This document shows positions 38,501-46,266 of a DNA stretch of 64,000 nt, piece after piece. Origin of the DNA: CBDFMG01 sp965221205 [NCBI: bacterium] (GTDB lineage: Bacteria; SM23-31). The DNA lies in NCBI GenBank assembly GCA_965221205.1, contig OZ244870.1, positions 806,001 through 870,000 of the forward strand, in the 5' to 3' direction. The position numbers and the translations under genes are program-made. The notes under the pieces were generated by a model, which saw only the letters and a list, made by a program, of their open reading frames with translations, was not told where the DNA came from and did not search any database. Within the stretch, counting starts at the first letter, position 1, and each line of letters starts with the position of its first letter.

Positions 38501-38586
38501 GTCTTGCCAGTGCCAGCTCCGGCTGTTATCATGAGCGGGCCGCCATTATACTCTACAGCTTCTTTCTGCCTGTTATTCAGTTCCAT
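35515..38586 (-). CDS. UvrD/PcrA-like helicase with C-terminal iron-sulfur PD-(D/E)XK nuclease
   Basis: 1023 residues. The N-terminal two thirds form a superfamily 1 helicase: Q motif LNNRQKEAVEYNGGPL, Walker A ITAGAGTGKTRVI, motif II VVDEYQDTNSAQ, motif III GDDDQAIYRFRGA, motif V VHAAKGLEFDTVFL and motif VI RRLFYVAMTRT. The last 250 residues hold a RecB-like nuclease (GKIDRIDIHESG, then IIDYKTGKQ) flanked by a YTQCPLKYKFRYMDK Cys and a final CKFCDYPWICPKK cluster, as in AddB-type Fe-S nucleases. Likely role: DNA-end processing or repair. It resembles AddAB/AdnB enzymes but joins both activities in one chain, with no partner gene next to it. A G8 run at 37191-37198 does not break the frame. 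Confidence 0.9.
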   Translation of the reverse strand: MELNNRQKEAVEYNGGPLMITAGAGTGKTRVIIHKIAYLINTKNVASENIAGLTFSNKAAEEMKSRLNEHLKHPNSSVHISTFHSFCDSIVRQYGYLAGIPTHYKLLDDIRQKIELRKLFSRLKPKHFLESYDPLSTIMGLRTFISRAKDELVLPHELYKYAQKFSSEINSSTENSESENSNLLQYSKQLEECACIYTEYEKILAEKGYLDYGDQIIKAYNLLKSNTDVLKQLQKRHTHIVVDEYQDTNSAQIEIISLLAQNHKNLCVVGDDDQAIYRFRGASYASFKRFRTLFPGCKEIMLDINYRSTRNILTCAGLSIQHNRKSRLYPDKKITTTGENGIPVQYVESGSPPEEAERIADLLNERYKNGNRTHSETTAVLYRAHTHGKLLYKACRHRGIPCTIATGDPLLYLTENKFLVSMLHLLNNTADDKYLYSIFEHPFWQLSTTDMMTLLSELQELGCPPQGIIHLERPESILSEAGSVTVRKFQTFLKPLINNTGSITAAKTLQKIISHAYNTVLMTGRSARDNPFILKEIISLYNFVLEQEENNEDKSLGEFIEFLDYFILAGGETERPETSAFEEGAVNFLTVHAAKGLEFDTVFLISLQSRKFPTTKRRDMVPFPLTLMKEKIPEGDFHLQEERRLFYVAMTRTRQKLYLSAISKHGSPCSLFVNELLKDPRSESIIRNISERAGNGEAHSKINSDRISGPIHNNHLGDFMAVTKDTIKETIKRSIDLHVQSHNAIPDPIIIRSALLELSETEFHPANLPTPRLQDSDNAQRKLLQLDYSKIDTYTQCPLKYKFRYMDKIRAPKSARPTFGQTIHDTLQRFYQIIIDGEKPDEKTLFNLYETCWRPDGYKDPAEEARFRNKGEKQLKNFFKWNKSHLRPPKSVEEYFQIILDETLVAGKIDRIDIHESGAFEIIDYKTGKQKSQKDADTNLQVSIYAEAVKQKYGSIPENLTFYYLETNEAITTQRSDQQLSNAFDTIRETASLIREEKFEPIEGNHCKFCDYPWICPKKQPIG

Positions 38587-38785
38587 ATTGTTCTGTGCTC
38601 AGATAGTCCTAACCATGCAATAAAGCCGTTAAAAATTGATACGTTTTGTCTTGCATATCTCTCAAAAAATCGTGGAACGTAACAATCTCAGTTAGCAAAC
38701 GATACTATTTTTTTTTGAAAATATAAAGATAAAATGCAGAGGAGCAATTATTTTAAATTTGTAAAAAAGGAGAGTGAAATCTTTA

Positions 38786-41596
38786 TTAAAAATGGAACTG
38801 CAAACCTGTCCAGACTTCGCGGGGCAATTGAAAGAGTGATTTTAATTTGATGGAATCAGAAAGAAAATTATTGTAGGCGGCTTCCTGCTCACTTTCGTCA
38901 AGCACACCGTCATTATTCAGATCGGCTACACGGTTGTAGAGTGATTCAGGAGGTGTTTCTCCATTTTCTGTCCAGATGGTACGAGAATCAATATTTTCCG
39001 CAGAATAGAGTGGGCTGCCGGTGCGGGAATATTTTGCGACGGGTTCTACTCTGTTAATTAGATTTTTAATATCGAGAAAAAACGTAAAATTTGAGAATCG
39101 GTTAGCAATATATTTTTGGAGCCGGATGTTTGTGTTAAAATACCATGGATTTCTATTTGTATTAATTCCACTGTTCAATAATCCTGCTAAAGCAGTGGTT
39201 GTATATGGAGTACCCGATTCGGCAAACCCAGTGAGATTTGCAGTGACATTCTGCAAGGGTTTCATTCCGAACAGACTTGGTCCACTGTTTTTCGGAATTA
39301 CATAATTGAATACTGCTCTGAAACTGTGGCGTCGATCGAATGGAAGCGGAAAAAATTCCTGTTCCGAAGCTGTTTGCAGCAATTGCGGTGTTGTGAGAAT
39401 GCCATTCAAATCGTTCAGTGTTCCAAGGAGATTTCCTTCTACCTGAAACGGCGAAATATACATGTACGATCCGCGGGCAGAGGAAATTGTATATGATGCC
39501 CGCATTCCGAAATGCTGCCCAAGGTTTTTTACAAAGTTAAATTCAAGACCCATCGTTTTTCCTACACCAATATCATCATATTGTGGAGTAACATTGGTGC
39601 TATTGGAGGTCATGTCGGCTACTTCAATCTGTTGCAGCGCTTTATAAAAGCCGGCAGCACTTATTTGAATTTGGTCCGAAACAGAATAGTGCAACCCTGC
39701 TTCATATACAATGCTTCTTTGCGGATCAAGCGTTGGATTTCCGGTTAAACTTTCTGTTGCCGGACGAAGAAGGTTTTGACTGTTGCGTGAATAAAGTCCA
39801 TGAAACGAAGGCAATTGATAATGCCAGCCGAAATTTGCATGGGCTATAAGATTGTTCTGGAATTCATACGAAATTCCTGCTCTTGGGCTTAGCCGTAGTT
39901 TTTGATTACCTATCTGGATTAAATTATGTGGACTAGACAACGAACGGTCTGTCTGGGGATCGAAGTAATGGAGCCTGATTCCCGTATCGACAAAGAATCT
40001 TCCAATATTGATTGAACTGCCTGTATAGGCACTGATGTCATATGGTTCGTTTTCATATGCATCCAGTTCCTTTGCGGCGCTGACAACGGAACTGCTGGTA
40101 AATCGCCCTTTTGCTTTATAAAGTTTTGACTCAATTCCTGCTCGAAATTGCAGATAGTCTTTTAACTGGGAAACGACCTTTAATTCTGCACCGAAATACT
40201 GTGACCGGGTTGCCCAATACGAATCCAACTGGCCGTTGCTGATGAAAACGTTATTGACGCCGTAAGGATTGTCAGCGCCTATCTCAAACGGAACATCTTT
40301 GTTCAGGATGGGCTGAACATCATAGTCAAAAAACCAAAAACTTTCACCACTTTCATTCGCAAGTCCCCGTTCTGTCTGAGAATCAAGCATTTCAACTGTG
40401 GCTTCATAAAATAGATGTTGAGAAAGAGAATAGGTAAACCGGATATAACCGAATGCGTTCTGCCTGATAAATGACGGAAGAGCGTTGATAGAAGAGTTGT
40501 ACCGCCATAACCAGGAATCTTCTTCTTGATTCAGTCTGCCGAACAGACCTGCAGCAGTGATTTTCATGTTCGGATTGATTTGGTGAACTGCTTTACCGAA
40601 GAAGCCGTATTGTGCCAGTCTGTTATGTTGGTAATCGGTAATATTATTGCCGGCCGGATCTCGTACGTCGAGTCCCGGAGTCCTGTTCGACTGAGCATTA
40701 AATTTTCCTGAAAAGAACAGGCTTATATCCTTATTAAAAATAAGAACCGGACCGCCGGCAGCAAATTCAACAATTTTTTCTCCCCGGGGGTTGAGTTTAA
40801 AATCGCCGTTTTCACCGTTTAGTGCCGAAATAGAATTTTTTAATCGGATATCTCCTGTCCAGGTATCTCCACCCTCTTTTGTTATGAGGTTGACAACTCC
40901 GGACATTACATTTCCGTATTCGGCATTAAATCCCCCCGTTTTGACCTGAATTTCCTTGAGTGATAAATTATTCAAGAACGATTCGTATGACAGTCCGCCA
41001 AATAGGGCGTCACGGGTAGAGATACCGTCGATTTGGAAGTCGATATCTGATGGTCTCCCTCCCCTGATGGTATTATCCCTGCCAATTCCGGGAATAGTAG
41101 CGATAATTTCAGTTGGAGTTTCGCCGAAGCTATTTAAAATTTCGTCTTCGAGCAGAACATGATTTGTCCCGGAAGCATACTTGCCGATACCGCTGCGCTG
41201 TGCAGTAACTACAACTTCGTTGCCTAACTCAAGAGTAGTCTGATTCAGTTCGATATCTACACTTGTGGCAAGGCCGGCGCTTATCCAGATATTGGTAACC
41301 TTGACGGTTGTATATCCTATGAAGCTTGCAGATAGTTCATGAAGCCCGACAGGTACACCCAGCACAAAATATTCGCCCTTAAAATTTGTTGATGAGCCGG
41401 GTATACTGTTATCCAGTATAATATTTACACTTGGGAGGAGATCTCCGGTTTCCGCATCAACGACTCTGCCGGTAAGTTTACCGTACGTTTGTCCGTACGC
41501 TGCGTTCGAAATGCCATCCGACCAAAGGCTCCCGATGAGCAGAATCAAAAATACCAATCCGGATAAGATTCGAGATTTTTTTCTGAGTAAGTACAT
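38786..41596 (-). CDS. TonB-dependent outer membrane receptor with carboxypeptidase-regulatory domain
   Basis: 936 residues: signal sequence (LSGLVFLILLIGSLWSDGIS), an N-terminal CarboxypepD_reg-like beta domain (GKLTGRVVDAETGDLLPSVN through HELSASFIGYTTV), a plug domain (TPTEIIATIPGIGRDNT, then IRGGRPSDIDFQIDGIS) and a long beta-barrel ending in the membrane-type WTGLQFHF. This is the SusC-like architecture common in FCB bacteria. No SusD partner or TonB box gene is adjacent, and the substrate is unknown. An EF-hand-like loop (DLNNDGVLDESE, 38888-38923) lies 45 residues from the end, unusual for the family. Confidence 0.9.
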   Translation of the reverse strand: MYLLRKKSRILSGLVFLILLIGSLWSDGISNAAYGQTYGKLTGRVVDAETGDLLPSVNIILDNSIPGSSTNFKGEYFVLGVPVGLHELSASFIGYTTVKVTNIWISAGLATSVDIELNQTTLELGNEVVVTAQRSGIGKYASGTNHVLLEDEILNSFGETPTEIIATIPGIGRDNTIRGGRPSDIDFQIDGISTRDALFGGLSYESFLNNLSLKEIQVKTGGFNAEYGNVMSGVVNLITKEGGDTWTGDIRLKNSISALNGENGDFKLNPRGEKIVEFAAGGPVLIFNKDISLFFSGKFNAQSNRTPGLDVRDPAGNNITDYQHNRLAQYGFFGKAVHQINPNMKITAAGLFGRLNQEEDSWLWRYNSSINALPSFIRQNAFGYIRFTYSLSQHLFYEATVEMLDSQTERGLANESGESFWFFDYDVQPILNKDVPFEIGADNPYGVNNVFISNGQLDSYWATRSQYFGAELKVVSQLKDYLQFRAGIESKLYKAKGRFTSSSVVSAAKELDAYENEPYDISAYTGSSINIGRFFVDTGIRLHYFDPQTDRSLSSPHNLIQIGNQKLRLSPRAGISYEFQNNLIAHANFGWHYQLPSFHGLYSRNSQNLLRPATESLTGNPTLDPQRSIVYEAGLHYSVSDQIQISAAGFYKALQQIEVADMTSNSTNVTPQYDDIGVGKTMGLEFNFVKNLGQHFGMRASYTISSARGSYMYISPFQVEGNLLGTLNDLNGILTTPQLLQTASEQEFFPLPFDRRHSFRAVFNYVIPKNSGPSLFGMKPLQNVTANLTGFAESGTPYTTTALAGLLNSGINTNRNPWYFNTNIRLQKYIANRFSNFTFFLDIKNLINRVEPVAKYSRTGSPLYSAENIDSRTIWTENGETPPESLYNRVADLNNDGVLDESEQEAAYNNFLSDSIKLKSLFQLPREVWTGLQFHF

Positions 41597-42019
41597 TAAT
41601 GTTTAGTACCGGTCTTTAATGAGTGCTACCCTCATTCAAGAATGCATCAATGTCTGAAAAACCCTGCTTGCTACAGGCGCATCCCAGCACTCAATTATTG
41701 GAGTATTATTAAATAAGCAAACATTGTGCCATGCTTAATCTAGCATATAGTAAGGATATAAGCTTTATAATAACAATTGTTTACGAATATATCTTGAATG
41801 CGTTTATTCGTTAAGGTGCAACTCCTTGCACGGCAGGAAAGTGCAGGGTACAATAAGGAAAGTTTAATCACCGAAACATATAGTATATAATGCTCGGAAA
41901 ACGTTCAATTGTTCATAATTAATTTGAATAAGTGAATAAATACATTGTATTTAGATAATGAGTGTGTAATTTTTATAAGATTTATCTCATTCCAAGTAAC
42001 GTGCAGGAGCAAGAAGCGA
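41597..42019. other. Intergenic region between divergent TonB receptor and Nramp genes
   Basis: No gene. It must hold the promoters of both neighbours. Small hairpins occur: AATGAG / CTCATT near 41617-41635, and a set of alternative stems at 41816-41846 (GTGCAA, TTGCAC and GTGCA can pair only one way at a time) about 175 bp before the transporter start. No known riboswitch consensus was recognised. Confidence 0.4.
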
Positions 42020-43237
42020 TTGAATTCACATAAACGGTTTAAAATAGGTCCCGGCCTGATTGTAACAGCTGCGTTTATCGGGCCAGGAACAGTGACAACC
42101 TGTACACTTGCTGGAGCCGGTTACGGCTATTCACTCCTCTGGGCAATCATATTTGCCGTTATCGCAACATATGTCCTTCAGGAGATGAGCGGACGGGTTG
42201 GACTTGCCGGAAAAACTGGTCTCGGTGAAGCAATTTATAATGAGTTAACAGGTAAAACGGCTCGAATCTTTGGTATTGTCATGATTGTTGTCGCTGTAGG
42301 TATAGGCAATGCGGCACTTCAGACGGGAAATATTCTGGGCGCAAGCCTCGGCCTCAGTGCTCTAACGGGTATACCTGATATAGTGTGGCCGCTTATTGTC
42401 GGGGGCTGTGCGTTTGTGCTCCTTTGGTTCGGGACATATAAATCACTTGAAAAAGTTTTTATTGGAATTGTTGCTTTGATGAGCTGCTGTTTCATTATAA
42501 CTGCGGCTGTTATTCAGCCCGATTTTTCGAGCATTCTTCGGGGCGCCTTCGTACCCAGACTCACCGATTCAAACTTCTATATAGCACTCGGTCTTGTCGG
42601 AACCACTATTGTCCCCTACAACTTTTTTATATATGCATCCGCTGTGCAACAAAAGTGGGACGGAGTCGAATCAATAATATCGGCACGGCTCGACATGTTG
42701 ATTGCGGTTTGCATTGGCGGATTAATATCGATGGCCATTATTATTACATCATCGGCCGCATTTTATGGATCAGGGATTTCCATTTTGAGCGCACGTGATA
42801 TGGCGCTACAGCTTGAGCCGCTCCTCGGTACTTGGGCACGTGCAGCAGTAGCGCTCGGCCTTTTTGGAGCGGGTATGTCATCGGCAACAACGGCACCGCT
42901 CGGAGCAGCAATTGCTATTGCAGGCGTGTTTCGGTGGGAACAGAATATGAAATCTTTTCGCTTCCGGGCCGTTTGGTGCTCAGTGCTTGCTACAGGCGTA
43001 CTGTTTGCTTCAATCGGATTGCAACCGGTTCCGGCTATTATTTTTGCTCAGGCGGCAAACGGTGTGCTGATTCCAGTAGTTTCTCTGTTTTTACTCTACG
43101 TAGTTAATAAAAAGCGGCTGCTTGGTATGCACATTAATTCTACTGTGGGGAATACCATTGCCGGTGTGATCATTTTGATTACTCTTCTGCTCGCTGCGAG
43201 AGGTGTAATGCGGCTCGTGGAGTTTATCGGTTTGTAA
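42020..43237 (+). CDS. Nramp-like transporter with altered metal-site motifs
   Basis: A 405-residue membrane protein of about 11 helices in the LeuT-fold Nramp family (GPGLIVTAAFIGPGTVTTCT, VLQEMSGRVGLAGKTGLGEA). The start is set at TTG 42020, with AGGAG about 11 bp upstream; a longer frame begins at 41945. Classical Mn/Fe Nramp proteins have DPGN in helix 1 and MPH in helix 6. Here the matching positions read GPGT (residues 21-24) and VPYN (198-201), so the Asp, Asn, Met and His that grip transition metals are all changed. It may move another ion or molecule. Family membership is safe; substrate is not. Confidence 0.85.
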   Translation: MNSHKRFKIGPGLIVTAAFIGPGTVTTCTLAGAGYGYSLLWAIIFAVIATYVLQEMSGRVGLAGKTGLGEAIYNELTGKTARIFGIVMIVVAVGIGNAALQTGNILGASLGLSALTGIPDIVWPLIVGGCAFVLLWFGTYKSLEKVFIGIVALMSCCFIITAAVIQPDFSSILRGAFVPRLTDSNFYIALGLVGTTIVPYNFFIYASAVQQKWDGVESIISARLDMLIAVCIGGLISMAIIITSSAAFYGSGISILSARDMALQLEPLLGTWARAAVALGLFGAGMSSATTAPLGAAIAIAGVFRWEQNMKSFRFRAVWCSVLATGVLFASIGLQPVPAIIFAQAANGVLIPVVSLFLLYVVNKKRLLGMHINSTVGNTIAGVIILITLLLAARGVMRLVEFIGL

Positions 43238-43272
43238 AGTAAAATCACTTTTAACATGGAAACATTACTAAA

Positions 43273-44187
43273 TCAATTGCCGCATTTTCCCTTGTTTTTC
43301 ATGCAGTAGTGGTAGCACTCGGTATGAGTAAGCGCCACTGAATCGTCGAGTGATCGCTCAAGACTCTGCCCCATTTCAAACTGCGGCTCGTAGAGAATAG
43401 GACAGGGTAAGACCATTTTTTTATTGCCTATTTTCTGTATTGACCGCCCGTTATAACACTGTGGCAGTATGTTTTCCGGAGTGTTGTCAATCTCTGTTTG
43501 CGTAATTTTAACAAAATCGTGTTTCGCTTCCGCCCTCTTGGTCTGGGCTCCCATTTCCAGTATCGCAGGAATGACTTTTACAGAAACAGAAATTCCCTCT
43601 TTGAAGAAAATATCCCGATAGATTCGTCTGACGTGCGTTTCGGTTAGGGTTGTGCCCCGGTACACTTCTGCCGTCGGTGTGATGATGATATTTTCAAAAC
43701 CGGCATCCGCGAGCTGTCTGACAGTTTCGAATGTTTCACTGAATTTACCATTACCACGAATGAGATCGTGGCGTGCAGCTTGATAATGGTCGAGGCTAAT
43801 ACGCAGTGAAAGTTCATGCTGCATAGTTTTGCCTAATTCAATAATACTGCCAATATGTTTCCTAAGCAGTTTTGTCCCGTTGGTCAGAATCGTTGTGTTA
43901 GCAATGGGTAATGCGGATTCTATCATCAGCATAATTTCTTTATTAATAAACGGTTCGCCACCGGTAAAGTAAATCTGCTCAACGCCATAATTTGCTGCGG
44001 TTTTTAGTTCTTCTACAATATCATCATGGGTCATTTGATTGATGAAATCGTTTTTTGGATTACTGTCGACATAACAGTGGATACAGGAAAGATTGCATCG
44101 GCTGCCGGTATTGATCCACAGCTCATCTAATTTTTTTCTTCCGTTATTATGCTTAAAGGAAATTTTTCCAAAATTATTCGTATTCAT
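43273..44187 (-). CDS. Radical SAM protein linked to arsenite methyltransferase
   Basis: 304 residues from ATG 44187. The radical SAM cluster motif CNLSCIHC lies near residue 33 within INTGSRCNLSCIHCYVDS, followed by YFTGGEPFINKEIML, which binds SAM. The C-terminal part holds several cysteines (PQCYNGRSIQ, VLPCPILYEP, TECYHYCMKNKGKCGN) that could carry an auxiliary iron-sulfur cluster, SPASM-like. The gene overlaps the arsM stop by one base (TGATG), so the two are translated together. By analogy with ArsM-ArsS pairs in arsenosugar synthesis it may act on a methylated arsenical, but its sequence is not a clear ArsS and the reaction is unknown. Confidence 0.8.
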   Translation of the reverse strand: MNTNNFGKISFKHNNGRKKLDELWINTGSRCNLSCIHCYVDSNPKNDFINQMTHDDIVEELKTAANYGVEQIYFTGGEPFINKEIMLMIESALPIANTTILTNGTKLLRKHIGSIIELGKTMQHELSLRISLDHYQAARHDLIRGNGKFSETFETVRQLADAGFENIIITPTAEVYRGTTLTETHVRRIYRDIFFKEGISVSVKVIPAILEMGAQTKRAEAKHDFVKITQTEIDNTPENILPQCYNGRSIQKIGNKKMVLPCPILYEPQFEMGQSLERSLDDSVALTHTECYHYCMKNKGKCGN

Positions 44188-45332
44188 CAACAACAGGCTC
44201 CTATTTGTTCATCATCAGTTTTATTGTTTTGTGCAGCTGGTTCATCTCCACACGGGAATATGCCGAAATGGTTGACCGGCTCAGACACAGTAAAAAAGTT
44301 ATTCAACCGTGTATCCTTCAGCATCCGCGCCGTATTTCTGCACACTTTTTCCGGTTTATTCCGTTCAAACACATGGTTGTCGTCAAGTGCAAACTGTGCC
44401 GTGCTGTCCAGAAGATACCCATTATAAACAGCAATTTGACCATAATCCTCACACTGATTATCCACCGGAGGCAAATGCCGTGTGACCGGCGATGTTTCTG
44501 ATTCGGTAATTTTAAATGCTCTGATCTCAGCACTGTATACACCGACAGGGTAACCCTCTACTTCATCTTTGAATTTTGTCTGCTTTACAATTCTCGGATC
44601 TGAAAATCCGGCATGTTTCATAATTACTATCAGGTCATCTCTATAGAGCGCCCCGCCGACACATTCGCCAAGCAGACGGGCAAAAAGCTGCGGATCCTCA
44701 AATAGATCGAGCGGCAGCCGCCTGTCGAGGACAATATCGGAGAAATAAAGTTCGCCGCCCTCTTTGAGTTTACTAAAGATCGCTTCAAATACTTTTTCTT
44801 TTTTGGGCGACAGGTTAATCACACAATTCGAAACAACGAGGTCGAGGCTGTTGTTTTCGATCGATGAACCAAATTCAATATAATCTTGACGGAAATCAAC
44901 ATTCGATTCGGGGTAGTTAAATGCTTTCATGACCGCCGGCTTGAAAGATTCTGCACGGCTTATCTGTTCTTCAGCCATATCGATACCGATAACAGAGCCG
45001 CCAGGGCCGACAAGATGGGCAAGGGTAAAACAGTCGACACCCGAACCACATCCCCAATCTGCAACTGTGAGTCCGTTTAAGTCATCCCGTGGGATAGTTG
45101 TTCCGCAGCCATAGTTGTGCTGCAGCAGCGTATCGGGCAGCAATTCATAGATTGAGGTAAGCCGGCCATCACCGGGGATACAGCATGCACCCTGTTCAAA
45201 ATCATCATTTGTCTTTATCACCTTTTCATAAAAGTGTTTGACAAAAGTCCGGACTTCCTCAGCCTTCCGGACTGCTCCGGTGCTGTTTTTTTTAAACAAC
45301 TCTACCGTATCTAATTCTAATTTCTTCTGCAT
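44187..45332 (-). CDS. arsM: Arsenite S-adenosylmethyltransferase
   Basis: Methylates As(III) with SAM. 381 residues. The Rossmann SAM site is VADWGCGSGVDCFTLAHLVG. The cysteines that bind arsenite in the family are seen as VVSNCVINLSP (near residue 175) and LLGECVGGALYR (near 225), with an N-terminal pair QGACC. The C-terminal ArsM domain (YNGYLLDSTAQFALDDNHVF, VCRNTARMLKDTRL, HFGIF) is intact, and the protein ends in GACC, a Cys pair also seen in some ArsM enzymes. ATG at 45332. It is the first gene of a unit with a radical SAM gene; a long inverted repeat upstream may be its operator. Confidence 0.9.
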   Translation of the reverse strand: MQKKLELDTVELFKKNSTGAVRKAEEVRTFVKHFYEKVIKTNDDFEQGACCIPGDGRLTSIYELLPDTLLQHNYGCGTTIPRDDLNGLTVADWGCGSGVDCFTLAHLVGPGGSVIGIDMAEEQISRAESFKPAVMKAFNYPESNVDFRQDYIEFGSSIENNSLDLVVSNCVINLSPKKEKVFEAIFSKLKEGGELYFSDIVLDRRLPLDLFEDPQLFARLLGECVGGALYRDDLIVIMKHAGFSDPRIVKQTKFKDEVEGYPVGVYSAEIRAFKITESETSPVTRHLPPVDNQCEDYGQIAVYNGYLLDSTAQFALDDNHVFERNKPEKVCRNTARMLKDTRLNNFFTVSEPVNHFGIFPCGDEPAAQNNKTDDEQIGACC

Positions 45333-45390
45333 ACCACATACTCCAAAACTCTTGTTATAATGTCAATGGAAAAACCGGGAATCTGATTGG

Positions 45391-45427
45391 TTTCCAAAAA
45401 TTTTACTATAATAACACTTTTTGGAAA
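45391..45427. promoter_or_regulatory. 10-bp inverted repeat operator candidate upstream of arsM
   Basis: TTTCCAAAAA (45391-45400) and TTTTTGGAAA (45418-45427) are perfect reverse complements 17 bp apart. The spacer contains TTATTATAG on the minus strand, a -10-like element. It is centred about 75 bp before the arsM start. A repressor dimer covering the promoter would fit. No arsR gene is in the window, so the binding protein is unknown. Confidence 0.5.
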
Positions 45428-45624
45428 AAGAATCAAAGAGTTTAATAAACAGTTTTGTTCGGTATGTGCTGTTGTGATTCTTATTAGCAAGGAGAAAATC
45501 CATGTCATTCATGGCATCGTTGCTATCCGTAAAACAAAATTAGTTTCAAAAATAAAAAAACCATAGAGAAAAAGAGTTACCCCTGTTTCAGCATGGTTAA
45601 AAAGTTGTAGTAATGCTCAAATTA

Positions 45625-45924
45625 TCAGGCGAATCCGAGCCGTTTTTTGGCCTCTTCGCTCATTCTTTCAGGTGTCCACGGCGGATCCCAAACGAGATTT
45701 ATTCGCGCTTCTGTTACCTCTTCGATGCTTTCGACTTTCAACTTTGCATCCTGAGCTATAGACGTACCCATACCGCATCCCGGTGTCGTCAGCGTCATAT
45801 TGATATCGACGATGTCATCGTTGATTGCAACATTATATATTAATCCAAGCTCAACGATGCTCATTGGGATTTCCGGATCGAAACACTGACCGAGCGCTTC
45901 TATTATCTGTTCTTTTGTTACCAT
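45625..45924 (-). CDS. sufT: SufT/MIP18-family iron-sulfur assembly protein
   Basis: DUF59 family member thought to help mature iron-sulfur proteins. From ATG 45924 (preceded by GGGAGG at 6 bp) it has 99 residues. IIEALGQCFDPEIPMSIVELGLIYNV and TLTTPGCGMGTSIAQDAK hold the conserved DPE and TPGC motifs, and VWDPPWTPERMSEEAKKRLG is the usual ending. A frame beginning earlier, at 45957, lacks a ribosome site. The window encodes several potential Fe-S clients (sulfite reductase, CysH, radical SAM, AddB-like nuclease), but no other suf gene is adjacent. Confidence 0.88.
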   Translation of the reverse strand: MVTKEQIIEALGQCFDPEIPMSIVELGLIYNVAINDDIVDINMTLTTPGCGMGTSIAQDAKLKVESIEEVTEARINLVWDPPWTPERMSEEAKKRLGFA

Positions 45925-46266
45925 TTTTCCTCCCTGAAACAGTTCCCTTGAATGCATACAAAATAAATGATTTCATTTGAAAATGCAACTGTTTCATTGC
46001 AAAACATTACGATATGCGGCAATATCGTTCCATATTCATTCTTGCTATTGTTCATGTTTTTCGATACATTACACTACTCTTTTCTATTGTAAAAAGAGCG
46101 ATGAAACAAAGAGTAACATATGTTGCCCGGTGTTGCCCGGCAGAATTTTTGCGGTGATTCCAATCAGGTATAGCAGATTGAATTCACGCTGACAACATGT
46201 GCATGGATAAGAATTCTTTGGGATGTATAATATCGGGCATCAACTAAGAATGAGCACTATTAAATA
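45925..46266. other. Intergenic region between sufT and recJ
   Basis: About 340 bp of AT-rich DNA between divergent genes, presumably holding both promoters. TTGCCCGG is directly repeated at about 46120-46140. I see no gene, RNA or strong hairpin. Confidence 0.4.
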
